In this document: in pieces, positions 59,345-64,000 of the stretch
Layout of the letters: each line of letters begins with the position of its first letter
How positions within the stretch are numbered: the first letter of the stretch is position 1
Assembly (NCBI GenBank): GCA_963738305.1
Contig: CAVTVU010000005.1
Location: 124,001 to 188,000, forward strand
Origin: JBBRHQ01 sp963738305
GTDB lineage: Bacteria; Actinomycetota; Thermoleophilia; Solirubrobacterales; 70-9
Length of the DNA stretch: 64,000 bases
Reading direction: 5' to 3'
The notes under the pieces: model-generated
The model's database searches: none
What the model was told of the DNA's origin: nothing
Seen by the model: only the letters and a program-made list of their open reading frames with translations
Translations under genes and position numbers: made by a program

Positions 59345-60590
59345 GTGGCCTCGGCGACCACCTTCGCGTTCCGGGCGATGGACCTCGCGGGGGTCAGCTC
59401 GAGCGGCGAGATCCAGGCCGACTCCAAGGCGCAGGTCTCCGAGCAGCTGCGCCAGCGCGGCCTGATCGTCCTCGACGTCTCCGAGAAGTCGAGTCCCTTC
59501 AACATCGAGGACGTCTTCAAGCGCTGGCAGGGGGTGAAGACGCGCGAGCTGGCGATCTTCGCCCGCCAGTTCGCAACCCTGGTCTCGTCCGGGATGCCGA
59601 TGCTCCGAACCCTCCAGACCCTCGCCGAGCAGTGCGAGGACGAGCTGCTGAAGGAGGCGATCACCGACCTTCACGACGACGTCGAGGCCGGCAGCTCGCT
59701 GGAGGCGGCGATGGAGCGCCACCCCAAGGTCTTCGACCGCCTGATGCGCTCGATGGTCCGCTCCGGGGAGCAGTCCGGCCGCCTCGACGACGCGCTTGAG
59801 CGAATCGCCTTTCATCTGGAGAAGATGGACACCCTGCGCCGCCAGGTGCGCTCGGCGCTGATGTACCCGTCCTTCGTCTTCGCCTTCGCGATCATCGTCC
59901 TGATCGTGGTGGTGATGTTCATCATCCCGGTGTTCGTCGGCGTCTTCAATGAGCTCGCTGCCGAGAATCCGCAGGTCAGCGCCGCGTTGCCGCTGCCGAC
60001 CCAGATCTGCGTCGCCGCCTCCGATGCGCTGACCGGCTACTGGTTCGTCATCTTCCCGGTGCTGATCGGGATCGCGATCGCCCTGCTGCGCTGGAAGAAG
60101 ACCGACCGCGGCCGGGCCGTCTGGGACCGCACCAAGCTGCGGGTTCCGTTCAAGATCGGCGACGTGGTCCAGAAGGTCGCGCTGGCCCGCTGGTCGCGCA
60201 CCTTCTCCGGCGCGATCTCCTCCGGGGTGCCGATGCTCCAGGCGATCAAGCTGACCGGTGAGACCTCCGGCAACGTCGTGGTCGAGAACGCGATGGAGGA
60301 GATGTACTCATCGGTCAAGAGGGGCGGCTCGATCGCCGGCCCGATCGAGTCCGAGCCGATCTTCCCGGCCATGGTCTCCCACATGGTCGCGGTGGGCGAG
60401 GAGACCGGCCAGCTCGAGCACATGCTGACCAAGGTCGCCGACTTCTACGAGACCGAGGTCGACGCCAAGGTCAAGGCCCTGACCTCCCTGATCGAGCCGC
60501 TGATGATCGTGCTTCGTCGGCGGCGTGGTCGGCTTCATCGTGATCGCGATGTACCTGCCGATCTTCACGATCTACAACAACATCCGCTAG
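59345..60590 (+). CDS. pilC: Type IV pilus inner-membrane protein PilC (one frame break near the end)
   Basis: Two GspF domains: VKTRELAIFARQFATLVSSGMPMLRTLQTLAEQ with the partner YPSFVFAFAIIVLIVVVMFIIPVF, and KVALARWSRTFSGAISSGVPMLQAIKLTGET with FPAMVSHMVAVGEETGQLEHMLTKVADFYE (quoted in parts). An extra T at about 60514 hides the last helix, which reads GGVVGFIVIAMYLPIFTIYNNIR when restored. 1246 bases is 415 codons plus one. GTG start 9 bases after pilT. It is the platform that couples PilB/PilT to the pilus. Confidence 0.93.
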
Positions 60591-60813
60591 CCGCCCGCAG
60601 GCTGGACGTTCGGGGGAGTCGCCCTGGACGCCTGTTCGGGGCAGCATCGGGCCAGCCCGCGAATCGCTCGAATTTGGTCCGAAAAGGGCCGATTTCGCTC
60701 GATTTTCGCTCGCCTGACCCCTCGGATCTGGGGTGGATCCCTACCGATAACTGAGGATTTGGCGCATGCCCAGAAGGCCGATAACTGGTGCATGATCAAC
60801 CGGCCAGGCCCAA
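60591..60813 (+). other. Non-coding leader upstream of the riboswitch
   Basis: No gene is visible. It holds a weak hairpin after pilC (GGTCC-GAAAA-GGGCC, near 60670), short repeats of TCGCTCGA-type bases, two copies of CGATAACTG (near 60745 and 60779), and the promoter candidate described next. Confidence 0.5.
60759..60787 (+). promoter_or_regulatory. Candidate promoter of the riboswitch-pilA transcript
   Basis: TTGGCG (60759-60764), 17 bases, TAACTG (60782-60787). The match is moderate. Transcription would begin about 20 bases before the aptamer. Confidence 0.4.
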
Positions 60814-60891
60814 GGTGCCAAAGGCAAACCCGCCGCGAGGCGGGGACGCAAAGCCAGCGGGGCTCCGTGCGGAGTCAGCCGGGCTTCCACC
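60814..60891 (+). ncRNA. c-di-GMP-I (GEMM) riboswitch aptamer
   Basis: The sequence shows the conserved core AAAGGCAAACC, a hairpin CCCGCC-GCGA-GGCGGG with a GNRA tetraloop, then GGACGCAAAGCC, a second hairpin (CTCC-GTGC-GGAG), and CCGGGCTTCCACC. P1 pairs GGTG (60814-60817) with CACC (60888-60891). This is the class I c-di-GMP riboswitch layout. Compared from memory with the V. cholerae Vc2 aptamer, the guanine equivalent to G20 and the adenine equivalent to A47, which contact the ligand, are present. It lies 73 bases upstream of the major pilin gene, so pilin expression probably responds to c-di-GMP. Confidence 0.92.
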
Positions 60892-60942
60892 AGGGTCGCA
60901 AGACGCCTAATGGGGGTCACCAGCGGGGCACTGGCAAAACAG

Positions 60943-60966
60943 ATAGGTCCATAGGAGGTACCTATG
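60943..60966 (+). promoter_or_regulatory. Expression platform: hairpin enclosing the pilA ribosome site and start codon
   Basis: CATAGG (60950-60955) pairs with CCTATG (60961-60966), which includes the AUG; the AGGAGG ribosome site (60953-60958) lies partly in the stem and loop. A second arm, ATAGGT (60943-60948), can pair with ACCTAT (60960-60965), leaving the ribosome site in an open loop. The two arms exclude each other, giving a plausible translational switch. Confidence 0.65.
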
Positions 60967-61440
60967 CTGCTGCATGAGCTCCGTGCGCGGGTTGGCGCCC
61001 GCCTCAAGGGCGAGGGCGAGGCCGGGTTCACCCTGGTCGAGCTCCTGGTCGTGATGCTGATCCTCGGCATCCTGGCCGCAATCGCGATCCCCGCCTTCTT
61101 CAACCAGAAGGAGAAGGCCAACGACTCGCAGGCCAAGGCCTACGCGCACTCCGCGCAGGTCGCGATGGAGACGTACGCCACCGACCACGGCGGCGCGTAC
61201 ACCGGCGCCAACGTCGGTGCGCTGACCACGATCGAGCCGACGCTGACCGGCGCCGGCGCCAACCTCGTCCCGGCAGTTCAGGGCCCGCAGGCGTACACGG
61301 TCTCGGTCAAGTCTCCGATCACGAAGAACACCTTCACGATCACCCGGACCGACACCGGCCAGCTGACCTACACCTGCCTGGACGACGGCGGGAATACCGG
61401 TAACGGGGGCTGCCCGCCGGGTGGAAACTGGGGCCAGTAG
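60964..61440 (+). CDS. pilA: Type IV pilin (major pilin PilA)
   Basis: This 158-residue prepilin has a leader ending GEAG followed by FTLVELLVVMLILGILAAIAIPAFFNQKEKAND (class III signal, Glu five after the cleavage, hydrophobic stem). The head is Thr/Gly-rich with one Cys pair near the end (TYTCLDDGG ... GGCPPGG), probably a disulfide loop. PilD should cut after the Gly. It is translated from an AGGAGG site buried in a hairpin below a c-di-GMP riboswitch. Confidence 0.93.
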   Translation: MLLHELRARVGARLKGEGEAGFTLVELLVVMLILGILAAIAIPAFFNQKEKANDSQAKAYAHSAQVAMETYATDHGGAYTGANVGALTTIEPTLTGAGANLVPAVQGPQAYTVSVKSPITKNTFTITRTDTGQLTYTCLDDGGNTGNGGCPPGGNWGQ

Positions 61441-61488
61441 TCGGCTGACCCCGAGCTGAGTCTGTGATCACGGCAGGCTCCACGCGGA

Positions 61489-61521
61489 GCGAGGGCGGGC
61501 CCAGGATGGGCCCGCCCTCGC
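61489..61521 (+). terminator. Perfect 14-bp hairpin after pilA
   Basis: GCGAGGGCGGGCCC and its exact complement flank the loop AGGAT. It lies 49 bases after the pilA stop. No T-run follows. It would separate highly expressed pilin mRNA from the downstream gene. Confidence 0.75.
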
Positions 61522-61601
61522 GCGTCCGCACGGCCACGTTCCCGGGCCGGGGCTAAGGCCCCGGGCCCCCGCGCCGATAGGAACCCTTGACGGTGAGTCC
61601 C

Positions 61602-62900
61602 ATGGCGAAGAGACCGAAGCTCCGCCGCCGGTGGCACGTCGCGGCGGGTGCTCTCGCGGCGGTCTCCGCCAGCCTGGTGCTGGCACCCGCGGCGCAGGCC
61701 GATCCGCCCAAGCCGCCGGCGCTGACCGGCACCGTCCCGCCCTCGCCGGCGACCTCGCTGACCCCCGCGATCAAGGGCCGCGCCGACGGGATCATCACCA
61801 CCCGCACCCCGCGCGGCGCGAAGCGGGTGCTGCGTGGCTCCTCGTCCTCGCTGCTCATCTCGATCTACACCAACCCGAACTGCACCGGCACTCCGGTGGC
61901 GGCCGGCACGGGCGACGAGCTGGAGGGCTCGGGGATCGCCGCCGTCGTCGCTCCCGACTCGATCACGACCTTCTACGCGACCGCCACTGACGGCGCCTTC
62001 AACACTTCGCCCTGCTCGAGCCCCGGCCTCGCCTACCAGCAGGTGACCACAGGACCGGGCCCGCCGACGCCGTCTTCGGTCAGCCCCGCCTCGCCCGCCA
62101 ACGACAACACGCCCGAGGTGGGCGGCAGCTCCGCACCCGGTACCACCGTCAAGCTCTTCAACAACTCGACCTGCACCGGCACGGTGCTCGGCTCGGGCAG
62201 CGCGGCCGATTTCGCGTCCGGCGGCATCCAGGCCTCGGTCCCCAACGACTCCACGACGACGATCTACGCCAGCGCCTCGCTGGCCGGAGTCAACTCGATC
62301 TGCTCGTCCACCTCGGTCACCTACCGGGAGGACTCGACCCCGCCGAAGATTCCGGTGCTCACGGTCCACCCCGGCCCGCGGGCCAACGACAACAACCCGA
62401 GCCTCACCGGCACCGCCCCCGGTGCCAGCGCGGTGTGGATCCACGACAACCCCAACTGCAGCGGAGCGCCGCTGGCGAGCGGCACGCCGGCGGAGCTCGC
62501 GGCCGGCTTTCCGTTCCACGTCGACGACAACAGCACGACGGACTTCTTCGGGATCGCCACCGACGCCGCCGCCAACTCCTCCGGCTGCGCGCCGACGCCG
62601 GTGACCTACGTCGAGGACTCGCTCGCGCCGCGGACGCGGATCACCCTCGCGCCGGGTGTCAAGACCCGGCGGCGCACGGCGGTGTTCCGCTTCCTCGACG
62701 CGACCGGCGACCCCGGCACGACCTTCCTCTGCAAGCTGGATCGCCGCAAGTGGCGGGCGTGCAGGACGCCGCGGAGATTCGGAAGGCTGCGCTACGGCCG
62801 CCACGTCGTCCGGGTCAAGGCGGTCGACGCGGCGGGCAACCGGGAGCCGGTCGGGGCGAAGCGCCGGTTCAAGGTGATCCGGAAGGCGCGTCGCCACTAA
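61602..62900 (+). CDS. Secreted repeat protein with Ig-like domains in the pilus cluster
   Basis: A signal peptide (WHVAAGALAAVSASLVLAPAAQA) is followed by three related repeats of about 90 residues. Each has a pattern NDN-P...G, then a strand ending in N-x-x-C-x-G, A-x-G, and a closing S-x-C-x(4-6)-Y, so each probably has one disulfide. The last 90 residues form a different domain (FLCKLDRRKWRACRTP ... YGRHVVRVKAVDAAGNREP), common in Thermoleophilia surface proteins. ATG 61602 is chosen; TTG 61587 is possible. Its place between pilA and pilD suggests a surface or pilus-linked adhesin (inference). Confidence 0.75.
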   Translation: MAKRPKLRRRWHVAAGALAAVSASLVLAPAAQADPPKPPALTGTVPPSPATSLTPAIKGRADGIITTRTPRGAKRVLRGSSSSLLISIYTNPNCTGTPVAAGTGDELEGSGIAAVVAPDSITTFYATATDGAFNTSPCSSPGLAYQQVTTGPGPPTPSSVSPASPANDNTPEVGGSSAPGTTVKLFNNSTCTGTVLGSGSAADFASGGIQASVPNDSTTTIYASASLAGVNSICSSTSVTYREDSTPPKIPVLTVHPGPRANDNNPSLTGTAPGASAVWIHDNPNCSGAPLASGTPAELAAGFPFHVDDNSTTDFFGIATDAAANSSGCAPTPVTYVEDSLAPRTRITLAPGVKTRRRTAVFRFLDATGDPGTTFLCKLDRRKWRACRTPRRFGRLRYGRHVVRVKAVDAAGNREPVGAKRRFKVIRKARRH

Positions 62901-62946
62901 GCGGGGCGGGTGAGCCCGCCGGACCGCCTGGAAAGCTGCCCGGGAC

Positions 62947-63693
62947 TTGGCCGCCGCGGCTCTGATCGCATTCCTTGGCGGGCTGCTGATCGGCAGCTTC
63001 GTCACCGTGGTCGCCCACCGAGTGCCGCGCGGAGAATCGGTGATCGGCCCGCGCTCGCTCTGCCCCGCCTGCGGCGCCCGTATCGCCGCCTACGACAACG
63101 TGCCCGTGGCCTCCTGGCTGCTGCTGCGAGGCCGGGCCCGCTGCTGCGGGGCCCCGATCTCCCCGCTCTATCCGCTCACCGAGCTGACCGTCGGGGCGCT
63201 CTTCGCTGCGGCGGTCCTGGTCGACTGGGGAGACGGCGCCGAGATAGCGATCGACCTGGTCTTCGTCGCCATGCTCGCCGCCGTGACCCTGACCGACCTC
63301 GAGCAGCGGATCATCCCCAACCGCATCCTGCTCGCCGGTGCCGTGCTCTGCGTTGCGATCGCGGCCCCGACCGACCCGGGGGGAATGGCCGAGCGGGCGA
63401 TCGCCGCCGTCGCGGCGGGAGGGCTGCTCCTGCTCGCCGCCCTCGCCTATCCCAGGGGAATGGGGCTTGGGGACGTCAAGCTCGCGGCGGTGATGGGCCT
63501 CTTCCTGGGGCGCAGCGTCGGCCCGGCGATCTTCGTCGCCCTGCTCGCCGGCAGCGTCGTCGGCCTGGCGCTGATCGTCCGCCACGGCTCCGCGGGGCGA
63601 AAGATGGCGATCCCCTTCGGACCGTTCCTGGCCCTCGGGGGCGTCGTGGGGATGCTCGCCGGGCAAGGGTTGATCGACCTGTACTTGGGCTGA
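62947..63693 (+). CDS. pilD: Prepilin leader peptidase / N-methyltransferase PilD
   Basis: This 248-residue membrane enzyme has FLGGLLIGSFVTVVAHRVPRGESVIGPRSLCPACGARIAAYDNVPVASWLLLRGRARCCGAPISPLYPLTEL (cytoplasmic methylase part, Cys pairs CPAC and CC; quoted in parts). Aspartate protease motifs are TLTDLEQRIIPNRIL and PRGMGLGDVKL. About seven helices. It cuts and methylates PilA and probably the TadE-like protein at 40 kb. TTG 62947 is the only reasonable start. Confidence 0.93.
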   Translation: MAAAALIAFLGGLLIGSFVTVVAHRVPRGESVIGPRSLCPACGARIAAYDNVPVASWLLLRGRARCCGAPISPLYPLTELTVGALFAAAVLVDWGDGAEIAIDLVFVAMLAAVTLTDLEQRIIPNRILLAGAVLCVAIAAPTDPGGMAERAIAAVAAGGLLLLAALAYPRGMGLGDVKLAAVMGLFLGRSVGPAIFVALLAGSVVGLALIVRHGSAGRKMAIPFGPFLALGGVVGMLAGQGLIDLYLG

Positions 63694-63713
63694 GACGGGT
63701 ACGCGCGGTCGCC

Positions 63714-64000
63714 TCAGCCGCCCAGGGAGGCGCGGCGGGGGTGGCGGCTGACCACACGGTGGATCTTCAGCAGCTCGATCCGGTAGGTGTGGCCGCGGGC
63801 GCCGTAGACGAAGGTCTCGGGTAGCCCGGGCTCGAGCGCCAGCAGCTGGCAGCTGCGGGAGCCGACGATGCAGCGGGCGTCGCCGAACACGGCGCGGACA
63901 TCGGAGGAGACGAGCAGCAACGCCTTCTTGGAGTCCGAGCTGACGCCCATGAAGATCGCCGCCGGGTGCTTGCGGTCGGGGAGCATGGTCAGCTCGGGCA
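63714..64000 (-). CDS. C-terminal part of a protein of unknown function (cut by window edge)
   Basis: The last 95 residues are visible, including SDSKKALLLVSSDVRAVFGDARCIVGSRSCQLLALEPGLPETFVYGARGHTYRIELLKIHRVVS (quoted in parts). The frame stays open to the window end, reading PELTML before the internal ATG at 63986, so the start is outside. Two cysteines lie close together (residues CIVGSRSC). It converges on pilD. It looks like an outer domain of a secreted or pilus-associated protein, but I cannot assign it. Confidence 0.6.
   Translation of the reverse strand, partial: PELTMLPDRKHPAAIFMGVSSDSKKALLLVSSDVRAVFGDARCIVGSRSCQLLALEPGLPETFVYGARGHTYRIELLKIHRVVSRHPRRASLGG

Noticed and set aside
51880..60520. 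Programmed ribosomal frameshifting to explain the broken genes
   Set aside because: The breaks are in unrelated genes, have no shared slippery sequence or downstream structure, and mostly need removal of one G/C, which points to sequencing error.
60640..60715. TCGCTCGA-type short repeats after pilC as a CRISPR-like or iteron array
   Set aside because: Only two or three imperfect copies at uneven spacing, with no spacers and no cas or replication genes near.
1..64000. tRNA, rRNA, CRISPR arrays, insertion sequences or phage genes
   Set aside because: I saw no cloverleaf with a GTTCRANNC arm, no rRNA core, no regular repeat-spacer array, and no transposase or integrase motif on either strand.

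Overview
The window is about 70% G+C. Genes are packed tightly and often joined by 4-base ATGA or GTGA overlaps, and GTG and TTG starts are common. The gene content is that of a soil-type high-GC actinobacterium, most likely class Thermoleophilia (Solirubrobacterales/Gaiellales-like). The pointers are two F420-dependent luciferase-like oxidoreductases, ergothioneine genes egtB-egtD, a GlpX-type fructose bisphosphatase, DUF5679 and CGNR zinc proteins, a split pntA-pntA2-pntB transhydrogenase, a diderm-style type IV pilus cluster, and many start codons lying 6-11 bases after a TAnnnT -10 box (leaderless transcripts). The taxonomic placement is inference.

Layout. 1-2.9 kb: glycine-betaine-type (QAT) ABC transporter on the minus strand (ATPase with CBS domains, two permeases, lipoprotein cut by the window edge). 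2.9-10.9 kb: NUDIX hydrolase, a permease fused to a YHS metal-binding domain, an MTA/SAH deaminase and MTA/MTI phosphorylase pair (purine and methylthio salvage), photolyase, an HD alarmone-hydrolase-like protein, a crotonase and a PAS-metallo-beta-lactamase fusion. 11-15.3 kb: a PhoD phosphatase with many indels and a drug-exporter-type ABC system. 15.3-18.8 kb: two tandem PlsC acyltransferases with an inverted repeat between them; an ECF sigma / anti-sigma / lipoprotein operon; DUF5679. 19-30.4 kb: thiolase, DUF4126, MarR regulator, acyl-CoA dehydrogenase, CapA-like protein, L-2-hydroxyglutarate oxidase, crotonase, thioesterase, sulfatase. 30.4-39.9 kb: P-type ATPase, F420 oxidoreductase, transhydrogenase, class III aminotransferase plus a kinase-like partner, LapA-domain protein. 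40-50 kb: TadE-like secreted protein, SDR dehydrogenase, egtB-egtD, metallo-beta-lactamase protein with a 37-aa leader gene opposite a CGNR regulator, glpX, NmrA-like protein, YihY. 51-52.4 kb: primary sigma factor. 54.3-63.7 kb: type IV pilus cluster (pilT, thioredoxin-like anchored protein, pilB, pilT, pilC, c-di-GMP riboswitch, pilA, repeat-bearing secreted protein, pilD).

The strongest non-coding find is a c-di-GMP class I (GEMM) riboswitch in the 372-bp gap between pilC and pilA. It is followed by a hairpin that folds the ribosome binding site and AUG of pilA, so pilin synthesis is probably set by c-di-GMP. Other regulatory finds are a near-palindromic operator over the leaderless promoter of the CGNR regulator, a short palindrome before the MarR gene, and two copies of a ~62-bp structured intergenic element whose stems differ by compensatory changes.

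About two dozen reading-frame breaks occur in otherwise well-conserved genes, including the primary sigma factor, pilB, pilC and thiolase. Most are single extra G or C bases. I read these as uncorrected sequencing insertions rather than mass pseudogenisation, and I annotate the genes across the breaks. Gaps over 300 bp are limited to the pilC-pilA riboswitch leader, which is described below.
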